Of a stretch of 64,000 bases of DNA, positions 34,901 to 46,002 are shown one piece after another. The stretch is from the NCBI GenBank assembly GCA_019915015.1, contig JAHBBC010000016.1:930001-994000 (forward strand). The letters are read 5' to 3'. Origin of the DNA: Auriscalpium vulgare (Eukaryota > Basidiomycota > Agaricomycetes > Russulales > Auriscalpiaceae). Both the position numbers and the translations under genes were made by a program. Within the stretch, counting starts at the first letter, position 1, and every line of letters starts with the position of its first letter. Under the pieces are notes generated by a model. That model did no database searches. It saw nothing but the letters and a program-made list of their open reading frames with translations, and was not told the DNA's origin.

Positions 34901-35250
34901 CACGTCTCAATAATTCATAGAGCATCTCATGCAGAGAGAGGTGGGCTTTTTGAAAGAGAAGCGCCGGCTCAACGGTACGTTTTGTGCACCTGACTGTACC
35001 TCAGTTTTGTGATCCTGTATCATGTCGCTCTAATCACATCGTCTCTTCACAGTGGCCATGACACGGGCGCGACGACATCTGGTATGTGATGTTGTCTTCT
35101 TGGCATCCTCAAGGGCATGATCATTAATATATCCCACAACAGTGCGTCGTAGGCGACTCGTCGACAGTAGCACACGGCGGGTCGTACCTCAAGAAATGGC
35201 TTGCATGGCTAGATGCGCACGCCGATGTTCGCTACGCTGGACCAGAGTAG
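31969..35250 (+). CDS. SF1B helicase of the IGHMBP2/Hcs1 (Upf1-like) family
   Basis: ATP-dependent 5'-3' DNA/RNA helicase. It starts MTSSETDLLAFINRHRDLL and ends VRYAGPE, with about 15 exons. Motifs in order: a beta-barrel-like region (GDLARIEENV), Q-motif area (LNDSQKEAIQFAL), Walker A GPPGTGKTHTLVEI (split by an intron), Ia (VCGASNLSVDNI), Walker B IIDEATQALEA, motif III AGDPKQLPPT, motif IV-like VITPYQAQV, V VDGMQGREKEAVI and VI NVAMTRARRHL. Between III and IV lies an acidic Ser/Asp/Glu-rich insert (SDSSDSEDGDEELEDG). The R3H and AN1 zinc-finger domains of human IGHMBP2 are absent, so it resembles yeast Hcs1 (DNA polymerase alpha-associated helicase). The intron near 32757-32815 has two possible acceptors. 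Confidence 0.9.
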
Positions 35251-35453
35251 ACGAAACGTCTCGACATGACCGCCGCCGCACGATCGCCCCCTCGTGCTAA
35301 CAAACTGATAGACATGCAATGAAGCCGACATAATGAGATACATAGGTGCCGCAGGCGAGTCGTAAGCTACACTATAAGTAATTGCGTCGATTCCGTGTGT
35401 ACAAGGGTCCAAGATACGAGAAATTTGTCCAAGGGAGACAAGCGTGAATGTTT

Positions 35454-38107
35454 TCAATATTCCTCCACATCCTCCGCATCCTCCAACGAAGCATATTCCG
35501 AAACGGAACGTGTGTCTTCGTACTCGGCGACCACCTCCCGCATCGCATACCTCATGATCGGCGTTGCAGGCAAGATTTTCGGCCCAAAGACCTCTTCATC
35601 CTCGAGAATGGCCGCCGGCTCTCTGTCGAGGATGATCATTGGCTCGGCATCCAGATCGACAGACTCGCTCATGATGGCCGTCCCGCTGCTCGACGCGCCG
35701 AGGTGCACTCCCAGGCTGACCCTGCGGCTCGCGCCCCCGGTCTGGTCGAACCGGGTGCTGGGCGTCGTCGCATCCCCACCACCGACATGTTCACTGCCCT
35801 CCTTCGTGACGGGATCCATCCACCGCAGGTCTAGAATGCGCCCGCGCACCATGCCATCGACCGCGCGCACGCCGAACTCACGACACAGCATGAAATACGG
35901 CAAGCATCGCGCGCCTGGCTGTGTCAAGCGGCTCATGACGCGGAGGAGCTGTATCGCGGTGAAGTCCGAGGTGTAGCCAGGCTCTGACGTCTGCGAAGAG
36001 GAGCCGTGTGGGTTGCGAGGAGGGCCTGTGAGAGGCGAGTAGATGGGGAAGCCGGTACCGCCTCGAGTAGGGGACGAGGGCAGATTTGCGGTCGACTGGC
36101 GCACGGCAGTAGCCGTGCTGGCACGGCGAGAGCGCGACTTCGATGGTTCGGCACCCTGAGGTGCCTGTGAAGAGTGGATGATGTGCAGGTTGAGCAGGGC
36201 ATGCGCTTGAATGAAGTGTGAACTTTGATGGACTACAATGAGGCATAAGGTCAGATTATGTGAATGCGATGTCGAAGAACCGCCTACTTTCGAGACGTCC
36301 GTTTGCGTTTACTGATATTTTTTTGTCTCAATACTGACAGGGATGCAAGAGTTGCCTCGACAAGCTTACCGTAGTCTGTGACGTAATCTTGCCAGTGGAC
36401 AAGCCGTCCTCCAAATGCTTCGTATAATCGTTCGAACTCCAATCCTCTCCTTAGTTGCTCAGGCACACGAGGAAGGATACGCTCTTCATAAAAGGCGCGT
36501 GCTTCTGCCTTGGAGCAATCCCCTATAGTGATAATCTGGATATGTCCTCGTGAGCGATATGTATATGATCGCGGAGATGGGAAATGAACCGACTTTGCAA
36601 TGCTGCATCACGTTCAATTGTCGTAGCCACGTCTGATAAAACGGATCGCTCGTCGCGTGTATCACATGGCACAAGCGGTCCTGCTTGGTCAGCACGAGCA
36701 TGGAATCCAGCATTGATTTCATGGCTTCAACCGATTGGATAAGACCTGGACTACGGATTTCTTCAGTAAACGACGCATGGAAGAGCAAAGAGGTAATACA
36801 GTTTATGCGCCTCATCGAGGAAAAACACTGGCATCTTCTTTGGGGGAAGTTCTACGGGCTTCTCAGCCTCTTGACCATTCTGCTGGCGTCGCTCTGGTTG
36901 CTTCTGGCTGACGCGCTCCTGCGACGAAGAGCCCAGGCGCCACCACTTCTTCCTCTTGGTCCGGCTTTGCTGTGAAATAGGCTCACTGTTCGTGGGCGGT
37001 TGAGTATCAGACCCGTCGGACTTCTTGGAAGGATCCGTCGGCACGAATTCTCGATATTTCAGGAGCGAGCTCTGTATGATTTTCAGCTGCGGCTCGAACA
37101 ATAAGGATTCTAACGCACCTGAAACAACTCCATGAGACGAGCGATATCACTTGTTTTGATGTAACCTGAGCCATTCGAATCAGAGAGACGACGTTCCACG
37201 CTAAGACGATCGTGCTGAATTGTGACAGAATCAGCAAGTAACTTGACTCAACGCAAAGCAACATACTTTGAATCCCCATGCCTCCTTCTCGAAGTCCTGG
37301 TAACCGTCGGTCTCCGCAATATAGATAAAGTACTGCTCCATCTGCTGGCTCAGGCTCATATATAAGCTTTCGAGGTCCGCAAAACCAGCAATACGGAGGT
37401 CGAAGTGCAAGACATGGTACTTGTCCGAGGTAAGGAGCTGCCGCAGGAGAGCGGTCTATACGGCGAACGGGTAAGGTATCGGGCAAAGGTACGGAACAAG
37501 CGACACCCACCTTCCCAACGGAGCTTGCACCGAACAATACCGTGAAACAAGGCTCCTCCTCCAGAACACGTCCGACTGCCTCAAGCTCTGCTGGCCTTGG
37601 GAAGAAGTTCGGGAGGCGGGAGAACGTGTGTGACGGTCGAAGCTGCGCGCGCTCCCTTGTTTCGGCCATTTCGCGGCGGGTCTCTTCCAGGAGGCGTCGC
37701 GATTCCGTGAGCGAGCGTAGCGTTGACGCAGGCTGGTCAGTGTCAGTATTGAAGGAAAACGAAGACATCGACGTTGTGGACAGGTGTGGACGTTCATGGA
37801 AGGATGAGAGGTGAGAGGTAGGTCCGATGGTGGCGCAGGGCATGAGGAGTTGGGATGTTAGACAGGTCAGTTATGAAAGACACGAGTACGAGAGGAGCGC
37901 ACGTACGTTCGCCACCACTTGTATGATTTCGCCAATGCCAAAGAAGCGGCGTTTCTGCGCATCGTTCTTTTTCCGCTGGGGCTTTTGGCGAATGTTGGTG
38001 GGCTGGGTGAACAAGTGGGGTGTCGATTGCGCGTTGGTGCGGTAGCCGCGCTGGGCCGGCGACGAGGGTGCGTTGGCCGCAGTTGCGCGCCGTGAGGGCC
38101 GGCTCAT
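35454..38107 (-). CDS. P-loop ATPase of a basidiomycete-type family
   Basis: Function unknown. About nine exons on the minus strand start MSRPSRRATAANAPSSPAQ at 38107. The first exon ends in the conserved KRRFFGIGEIIQVVAN. After a ~175-nt intron come FFPRPAELEAVGRVL, Walker A FGASSVGKTALLRQLL, HVLHFDLRIAGFADLESLYM, HDRLSVERRL, a Lys/Ser/Gln-rich insert, Walker B VFFLDEAHKL and the sensor-like HVIHATSDPFYQTWLRQL. GDCSKAEARAFYEERILP and HQSSHFIQAHALLNLHIIHS follow. The C-terminal ~200 residues are largely disordered and acidic. The core fits the archaeal-type/STAND-like ATPase fold (ATPase_2 type), but that assignment is from motif layout only. The position of basic and disordered ends suggests a membrane- or nucleic acid-associated regulator. 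I do not recognise a named protein. Confidence 0.8.
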
Positions 38108-39153
38108 GATCGATAAGTTATTCGAGCACGACTTTGAGTGTGAAAGGAGAGGGCGGGCGGGCGACGAAACGATCGTCAATGATATGCGGGCAAGGACACG
38201 CACAGAGTCAGGATATGATACGGACGAGGAGGTTCCCGTAGATAAATGGCCGCCTGTGCGGGGAGGGCCAGGCAAGCAGCGCTGGGCATCTTGATTGCAT
38301 TGCAGAACACATGTCGCGAGGCGCAGGATCCAGTGCGAGTGCTAGCGGCAGCCTCAGCAGTGCTTCATGCAAGCCACGCGCGGGACGCGAGGGCGCGCGA
38401 TCTGTCACTGCGCGGAAGCACGCTGCAGCCACGGGTCGCCACAGATGGCAAGGCAGTGAGCAGTCTTTGGCAAGACGCGTGCGTCTGGGATTATTTCGAC
38501 ACGGTCGATGAAGTGGGGCGAGCAGAGTCCGCACGACGCCGCCGGCCACGACTCACTGCGCCGAAGGCACGTGCCACCAGGTGTATCGACAATTTCTCAC
38601 TCGTATCAGCACTGGCAGCGACTGGCGCTCACTCGCGTGCATAGCGGAACTTGAGTACTTGCTGTGCTGTACGACACAAACAAAAATTACCAGCCGCGAG
38701 GCGATAATACGCAAGTCTGTTACTAGCCAAGTCCTTAGTGGCGCAGCGACGTCTGGGCATGCACAATGCGCCGTGGACAACCATCGGCAGGTTGTCATTC
38801 AAGCAGACTTGCATTGCCTCGCATGGGCGGAGGGGAACGACTCATCGCGAACATCGCGTTCCAAAGGCGGGTTTGAGAAGCGCCGGTCTGCCCAGCAGGT
38901 AACCCTGATATTAAATTCCGTTCATCCCCTGACACGCCCAAAGGAAAACTAAACACCCAGATAGGAAGAAAAAGGAGGCAGGCTATGCAGGCCAGCAGCG
39001 CTGCGCCTGCGGGGACGCTCCCAATCGCGCCCGCCAAGAAACTAGCGCAAAGTCAGATTCGCACGAATCCCATGCAGTCCACAGAGCGATGTGACGCACC
39101 GCTGCAGCAATAAGGACTGGTATCCCAGTCCGCATGCCGCAACCACTCCTAGG
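38108..39153. other. Intergenic region, ATPase / Fic
   Basis: About 1 kb between the ATPase start and the Fic stop. A plus-strand frame at 38246-38644 is open but shows no family features and runs through probable promoter sequence. I do not call a gene here. Confidence 0.45.
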
Positions 39154-40762
39154 TCATGACGCTCCACCATTTGACACATGCACTAACGCAATGGTTTCCC
39201 TCATTCCTTGCACCATACACCGCACCAAGGAAGCGTGCCCGCCATCGTATGCCTGCATTGCTCATTAGTGTATGTATACATTTTGGTCGGGTAGGACAAT
39301 CACCTCATTGATCGCGGGATAGTAACTCTTCGTTACACCGGTTGTGATAGAGATTGCAGGATACCCGTGCCTCATGAGAGGAATGGATGCGAGCATTCGT
39401 GACATGCGCCCATTACCGTCCTAACGGATATTAGTTCACATTGTGGGCAATTTAACAAGCACGACAACGCTCACCTCAAACGCGTGGCACCTGGCGAATA
39501 TCAGATGCATCCAGCTAGCAGTCGCGAACGGGTTTCGCCATGACTTGATCCATTGCTATACGGAAACCAAGGATGAGCGATGGAGCATCAAGTCATAGAC
39601 GGACTCGACTCACCTTGGCCATTCTGCAGATGTATTCCAGTTCGTCGTCGACCCTAGTGAAAGGGCAGCACTGAATACTGTAGGCGCCAGTAACGATAAA
39701 CGTCTTCTTCGTCACGCCCCGCGTCTCGCCTGCAGCAATGTAGTAGCTGTCGCCGAGTCGACATGTATTCATCATGCGCGCGTGAATCTGACATATCACA
39801 GCTTTGTTGAGGTTTTCGGGGTTCGCGATGAGCGGTGCTAGGAGCTCATAAGCCTGCGAAAGTGAGGGGCAGCCGTATCAGAGTGCTTCTTCAGGCGAAC
39901 TAAGAGTGGCTGCCAGACCGCCAGAGTATCCCGCAATATGTTCTTGATTTTTTCGGGATCCTGCACCGCACTGGCTGGCGCACACTCCACAACACCCTCT
40001 TCGATGCCACGTCGGATAAGGTCTTGCATTGACTGGAGAAGGCGAACGCAATGAAGCGCAGTCGACGCGATAAGAACAAACACACTCACCTCCTCAGTGA
40101 GGAGAAATATGCTCTCAACATGGTTTGTGGTAATGGCAAGCGCGACCGAATAACTAGCAGACAACGTTGGTTGGATCTGTGTCCACTGGTCCATGACTTC
40201 TTGGTGACCAGACGGTAATTGGGGGAGACTAACAGGGAACCTATGCTGGTTCGTCGGCTTCCACGTCTGGTAGTAGTACCCTGCATGGTGATGAAACCCG
40301 GGACGCGATAGCAAGAGGAGCGAAACTGACTTCGTTGCGAGTCCGCCAGAGCTGCGTTGGCTTTCGCATCTAGTTCAGATGCCTGTCGGTGGATCAGCTT
40401 GTCCACCTCTTCATCGTCGACGCCATTCTGCAAGAGGATATTTTGGGCCTAGGAGGATAAGTGCGTGCTCGATGGACTCGAAGGCTACACACATCTTCAC
40501 CTTGTGCAGAAGGAGCACAGAAAGTGCGACGGATCGCAGCGAGGCGAAGACTGCGGCGAGGCGTACGAGCAGGAGTGGATGTGCGGACTCGGGGTATTTG
40601 TCGATGAGGGATTCGTAGAGCAGAACTTGGGAAGATCGAGCGAGAGTTGGAGCGGCCTGCAGCCTATCGCGGTCGTGGGGCGAGAAGATGCTGAGTTCCT
40701 GCCGAATGGATCAGCAGAGAGACGATGTGATCGCAGACGCGGCTTGCCTGCGAGTTGGACAT
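39154..40762 (-). CDS. Fic-domain protein (putative AMPylase)
   Basis: Fic proteins usually transfer AMP to a Ser, Thr or Tyr of a target. The minus-strand model begins MSNSQASR (40762), continues SIFSPHDRDRLQAAP and VLLYESLIDKYPESAHPLLL, and ends ALVHVSNGGAS at 39154. About nine exons give ~400 residues. The Fic core HAFEDGNGRMSRML matches HxFx(D/E)GNGRxxR in full; an intron falls between HAFE and DGNG. Upstream, TNHVESIF sits where the inhibitory helix (S/T)xxxE(G/N) would lie, with Ser after the Glu. The last exon (AYDGGHASLV) gives the family end after YPAINE. The weakest point is the first intron: its donor (GTCTGC) is poor, so the true start may differ. It is divergent from the Argonaute gene. 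Confidence 0.8.
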
Positions 40763-41222
40763 GTTGGGCGTTGGAGGTCGCCTCCCACAGCCAGTGTCAC
40801 CGTGAATGAACGTCCGCGTGAACTTGAAGGCGTTGGCGCTTTCGATGCGATTGGAAGGATGTGACTGTGGCCTCGCCCTTTGGACCGTGCGTAGGGGAAC
40901 AGCCGGGTCTGGCTCTCGAGGCCGAGTCGGGCAACTGCGGCCACTCTGCGGCCCCTCCTTTGCGCTCGCTGCACCCTGCGATCGCAGTCCATCGCAGTCC
41001 ATCGCGACCCAGCTTTCTGCAGCCATTGTCCACCCGACTCTGCGCTGCGACAGCGCACCGCTCGCACTCCGGTCTTCCAAACCCAACTACACCATTGTAT
41101 CGAGCAGCCAATAGCGGCATTGCGACGCCTCGTGGACTGATCTCACTGGAAACGCCCATATAAGACCGTGCTTCACGCTCACGCGCCTCCACTTGTTCCA
41201 TTCCACCCACACCTTACACAAG
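40763..41222. promoter_or_regulatory. Divergent promoter, Fic / Argonaute
   Basis: 460 bp. On the Argonaute side there is a CCAAT box (41107-41111) and a TATA-like CATATAAG (41157-41164) about 60 bp before the ATG. A 10-bp direct repeat, GCAGTCCATC, occurs twice in tandem (40985-41004). Confidence 0.55.
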
Positions 41223-44200
41223 ATGCAACGAGGCGGACGAGGCGACTCGCGGGGCCGTGGCGGCGATCGCGGCAGGGGCGGACGAGGCAGCAGCCCAGCT
41301 GGCAGAGGCAGCCCTGGAGGCGACAGCTACAGAGGGCGCGGCTCCCCAGGCCCAGGTGGTGGCGACGGATACCGAGGTCGAGGTGGTGGAGGCGATGGCG
41401 GATTCAGAGGTGGTGGAGGCGATTTTAGAGGACGCGGGTTTGGAGGCCCACCTCGTGGACGCGGCGGCAGAGAGCAAGGAGGGTGAGCGAACCCTCATTT
41501 CGTTCTCTACGCACTGATAGAGGCGCATCCAAAGTGTCTTTGCTCCAGGCGGCCCAGCAAACATCGACGCTCGACTTGACGCTTCCCAGGATCAGCTCGT
41601 CGCGTCCTTCAAATCGCTCACTCTCCAGCACGACGACTTGCCCTTGCGCCCCAACTTCGGGACAGTTGGCACAGCCATCAAATTGCGCACCAACTTCTTT
41701 CCCGTTCGCCTTCCCAAAGGCCCGCTGCATGAGTACGACGTGTCTATCAGCCCTGCGCAGGGCACCAAGATTCGCAGAGTGAAACGCAGAATATTCCAGC
41801 TGGCTGAGCAGGCGCCAGACTGGGTGGAGAAAGGCTTGCGGGGCAACGTCGCCCACGACCACAGCGCGAAGCTGATTGCGGCCAAGGTTCTTGTCCAGCC
41901 GTTGACCATCCGAGTTCCCTTCTATGACGAAGACGAGGACGGCCCACGAACTGACGGCAAGGGGAAGGAGTATACGCTGACCATCAAATACATTCAGGCT
42001 ATTGATACGGGCAATCTTCAAAAGTGAGCTTCAGAGTTTTACGCCCGTCTCTCGTTTGACGAAGATGTCTAGCTACCTCATGGGGGACCTTCAGTCCCGC
42101 AATATCGACATTCTCCCGGTCATCGCCGCGTTGAACCTCATCTTGGCTGCTCATCCAAATCGCACACAGGCGGGCGGCGGCGTCATGGTCGGCCGAAATC
42201 GGTTCTTCTTCCCTACGGTCCAACCGCCAGTACCTCTCGGCGGCGGCTTAGAAGCCTGGAGGGGTTTCTTCTCTTCAGTCCGCCCAGCCTTCAAACAGCT
42301 GATGGTCAACGTCAATGTTTGTACGACAGCTTTCTATCAAGAAGGCAACCTTGCGGAGTCTATGATGGCCTTCGAGAGGTCTAGTTTCGGCGCAAGAGCA
42401 TCCGCATTTGTTCGCGGCGTTCGCGTCAAGACGGATCACCTAGGCTTCAGGAAGTCAGTCAAGGGCCTTGCCAAAGTCAACGCTAGGCAGCACAAGTTCA
42501 AATGGGACGAAGGAGGAGGAGCGATGGTGTCCGTAGAGGACTACTTCCTGCGGAGTGAGTATGCTGCTTCATCATCCGCGACTACTAATCAAATCGTTCC
42601 TTGGCTCATAGAGTATCGCATCAAGTTGCGATACCCGGAGATGCAGCTAGTCGATGTTGGCGGCAAGCAAACCAACTACATTCCGCCCGAAGTATGCACT
42701 ATCCTACCTGGGCAATCGTTTAAGGGCAAGCTACTGGATGATCAGACCGCGCAAATGATTTTGGTGGCGGCCAAGCCTCCCAATGTCAACGCGGCAGCTA
42801 TCACGACAAGTGGGCTGAAGGAGCTTGGTTTCAACCAAGGCACAAATGCCTCTCCCGTCTTGAACGTGTTCGGAGTGACTATCGGCAACGAAATGGCTAT
42901 CGTCCCTGGCCGAATCCTCTCCCCTCCCCGAATCCGCTACGGCAGAGGCGATCCTCAAGTCGACGAGCGAGCCAGCTGGAACATGCGCGGCGTTGTTTTC
43001 GCGGTTGGCGCGAAGCTCGATAATTGGGCCGTTCTGGTGATCAAGGATGGCATGCCTAATGCCGAGTTCGTCGATACTCTGGACCCCGAACTCCGCAGTA
43101 CGGTGGAAGGGTTCGTTAAGATGTGTAAGACGAGCGGTATGAACGTGTCGCAGGCTCCCCCACAGTATGCGATGGCCGTGCTTCCCCGCAAAGCTCCTCA
43201 AGATCCCATCCGAGCGCAAGCAATTGGCGTGCTCCGGAATACGCTAATGACCGTGCGACCGAAGCCGAGCCTCGTTCTGGTCATCTTGGCAAACGGTGAC
43301 AAGCACGTCTATTCCGGTCTCAAACATCTCTGCGACGTTTACCTTGATGTGGCGACCGTCTGCGTGCAGTCCCAAAAGATCCGCAAACAGGCGGGACAGT
43401 TGCAGTATTTCGCTAACGTCGCTCTGAAGGTCAACATGAAGCTGGGGGGCGTCAACCACGGTCTGGACGAGCAGTCGATGGCCAAGCTGAAGCAGCCTTC
43501 TACTATGCTAGTTGGTATGGACGTCACGCATCCAGGCCCTGGCACTGTCAAAGGCACCCCATCTATCGCGGCTGTGGTTGCGAGCTCAGATCAGAAATTC
43601 GCACAATACCCTGCCAGCATGCGCATCCAAGAGACCAAGAAAGAGGTGGGCCTCTTACTTGAATTGATGTTCGAGGGTGTCTCATAATGACACATAGATG
43701 ATCACCGACCTTCGGGAGATGATGGAAGAAAGGCTTCAGGTCTACCGCGACAAGAACAACAAGACTCTTCCAGCGCGCATTCTCGTCTACCGGGACGGTG
43801 TGTCAGAAGTATGCCCGCAGTATATGCCTTTGTATACAATGAACTGACAATCACCACAGGGCCAATTCCCCATCGTCGTCGCCGACGAGATCCCGAAGAT
43901 AAAAGCGGCCTTCCGGAAGTATGACACTGCGCAGACTCCGTACCGCCCCAAGCTCACCGTCGTAATCTGCGGCAAGCGCCATCACACGCGCTTCTACCCC
44001 ACCGACGCCCAGCACGCGGACCGTGACGGCAACCCACGTCCAGGCACAGTCGTCGACCGCGGCGTCACGGCCATCTACGAGTTTGACTTTTTCTTGCAGG
44101 CGCACGGCGGTCTGCAGGGCACGACGAAGCCGACACACTACTACGTGGTCTGCAACGAGATGGATCTCAAGGCGGACGACCTGCAGGGTCTCACCAACGC

Positions 44201-44441
44201 GGTGAGCTACACTTTCGCCCGCGCGACGAAGGCAGTCAGTCTCGTGTCGCCCGCGTACTATGCGGATCTGGCGTGTGAACGGGGTCGATGCTACTTGCAC
44301 AAGCTCCTGCAGGGCCTCTCGTCGTCGAGCACGACAACGGCAAGCGGCAGTGCCGCGGAGGAAGATGTGTACAAGGAAGCCGTCGGTCTGTGGCACAACG
44401 GCGTCAAAGGCAAGCTGAAGGATGTCATGTTCTATCTGTAA
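41223..44441 (+). CDS. Argonaute, slicer-competent
   Basis: Core RNA-interference protein that binds small RNAs and cleaves matching RNA. Exons 41223-41482, 41535-42023, 42073-42554, 42612-43645, 43698-43808 and 43860-44441 sum to 2958 nt, 985 residues. The first exon is an RGG-rich disordered arm (RGGRGDSRGRGGDRGRGG). Next come the ArgoN domain, linker (RSSFGARASAF region), PAZ (YRIKLRYPEMQLVDVGGKQ), Mid and PIWI. The catalytic tetrad looks complete: Asp in VGMDVTHPGP, Glu in the SMRIQETK loop, Asp in LVYRDGVSEGQF and His in TKPTHYYVV. The family end CERGRCYLHKLL and final DVMFYL are present. It is an ordinary QDE-2/AGO-type protein. A broken RNase III-type gene lies 3.5 kb downstream. Confidence 0.96.
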
Positions 44442-46002
44442 ACCCATCTCGGGGTGCTGATCTAGTGTAGCGCTTGTACGATGTTTTCGTAGTCGTATGC
44501 TGTATCGATCTATAGCGCTGTATTCTGGGTATCCAATGTATCAATGCAATCATGTTCCTAGGTTCCTTATGCAAAGGGGGTGAGCAGGACGGGCGGGATA
44601 GAGGACCGGCTGAGGGAGGCGGGCGCAGCCCGCAGGGCAGGAGAAAAAGCACGGACACGGGACAGAGGACGGAGGAACGGGAACAGGGACACGGAGGTCG
44701 AGCACGCACAGCACGAATCAGCAACGCGCCCCAGACAAAACCCACACGCGAATCGGGGCAAACAACGACATGGCAGCGAGCACGCCTCGCATAGGCCACG
44801 GCCGAGCATCTTCTTGTCGACACCATCTTCCCCTCACTCGACGAAGACGCCCCCCAAGCCACACGGGCCACCGGAACCTTGGAATGCCAAGGCTCACATT
44901 CACTCGGAGGAAACTCACGGGTCGTCGTAGGGAACAGACAGTGCACGCAGAGGAAGAGACGGTACGATATCTACGATAGCCACAGTCCTGACATACGGTA
45001 CGCCGCCACGGGACTCTAAATTGGAACCAAAAAAAAAAAAAAAAAAAAAAGGGGGTGAGGCGTGGGAACGACGAGCCCTCGTTCGAGTCCGAGTCGGTAT
45101 CCCATGTCTCGACTCTCCCACTGGCTCTTCTTTTACATGAAGGTTCGTTGGCTTCTGTGCGGGCTCCTGTGCACGTGGTCGCAAATGCTCGCCCGGACTT
45201 TATCTAGGGTTGCTGAGCAGATAAGCGTTGCTGACTTTTCGGTCCTGCCAGGCTGCACTTGTCCGAGTCACCTCCTGTCACTTTGTCCCTCCGGCACACC
45301 TCAGGTGCTGGTTGTATTGCGCCATCTTGAGATTCTCCCAGTGCAGTCGTCAGAGCCTGCCATCGTAGTCAACATGATACACTTCAGAGTTACCAGAGTG
45401 AATGACTTATGGTTATCATCGCGGCTCTTTCTTGTGCACCCTATCAACTTGCCTGGCCTCTCTGCTGCTGCTATACGATACTCAATCGAGCTTGACTGGA
45501 GCTGGCTGCTGCACTGATGGCATGGCCTCGTTAGGAGCTTATACAACGTTTATATACCACTCACTCGGCATCGACCCATAGCTTCTTCGCCTTCGAAATG
45601 AGCGGTATTGGCTGTGCCTAGTATCTAAGCTTTCGCGCTGCCACTGCGCTGGAGTACCAAATTGTCGCAGACTCCTACTTCCGTGCGTGCGTGGCCGCCC
45701 CATAAAGCAAGACGTGTTTACAGGCGGAGCGTACAGGGCTTTTCGGCGAAGGTTGTGACGGTAAGCACGAATACGATTTGTCCAGTCGTGCACCATATGT
45801 GCGGGCCGCAGCAAGTGTTTAATTGGCTCGGACGTCACGGTATCGCCGACCACAGTCAGCAGTGAGTCAGCCGTCTAACGCCTAGATATAACGCCGACTT
45901 GTCGAAGCGCCATTGCTGCTGTCCCACCAGACAAAAAGCGACCGCTTGAGGTGAGAATGTCTATTTGTTGTCCTCTGCTGCCAGCATCTCCTCTCATAAC
46001 TA
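44442..46002. other. Intergenic region, Argonaute / SDR
   Basis: 1.56 kb without a supported gene. It includes the Argonaute 3' UTR, an A22 tract (45029-45050), and a sequence CGTTCGAGTCC (45080-45090) that resembles a Pol III B box but has no tRNA around it. Confidence 0.5.
45029..45050. repeat. A22 homopolymer tract
   Basis: Twenty-two consecutive adenines followed at once by GGGGG. It is the longest homopolymer I saw in the window. It may be the tail of an old retroposed sequence or simple nucleosome-excluding DNA. Confidence 0.8.

Noticed and set aside
37007..37843. 278-codon minus-strand frame starting MPCATIGPTSH as a separate gene
   Set aside because: It runs through a long intron and several short ones of the ATPase gene; the conserved first exon (RRFFGIGEII) lies further upstream.
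45055..45100. Possible tRNA gene (CGTTCGAGTCC resembles a B box)
   Set aside because: No A box at the right distance and no cloverleaf; the T-arm stem does not pair.
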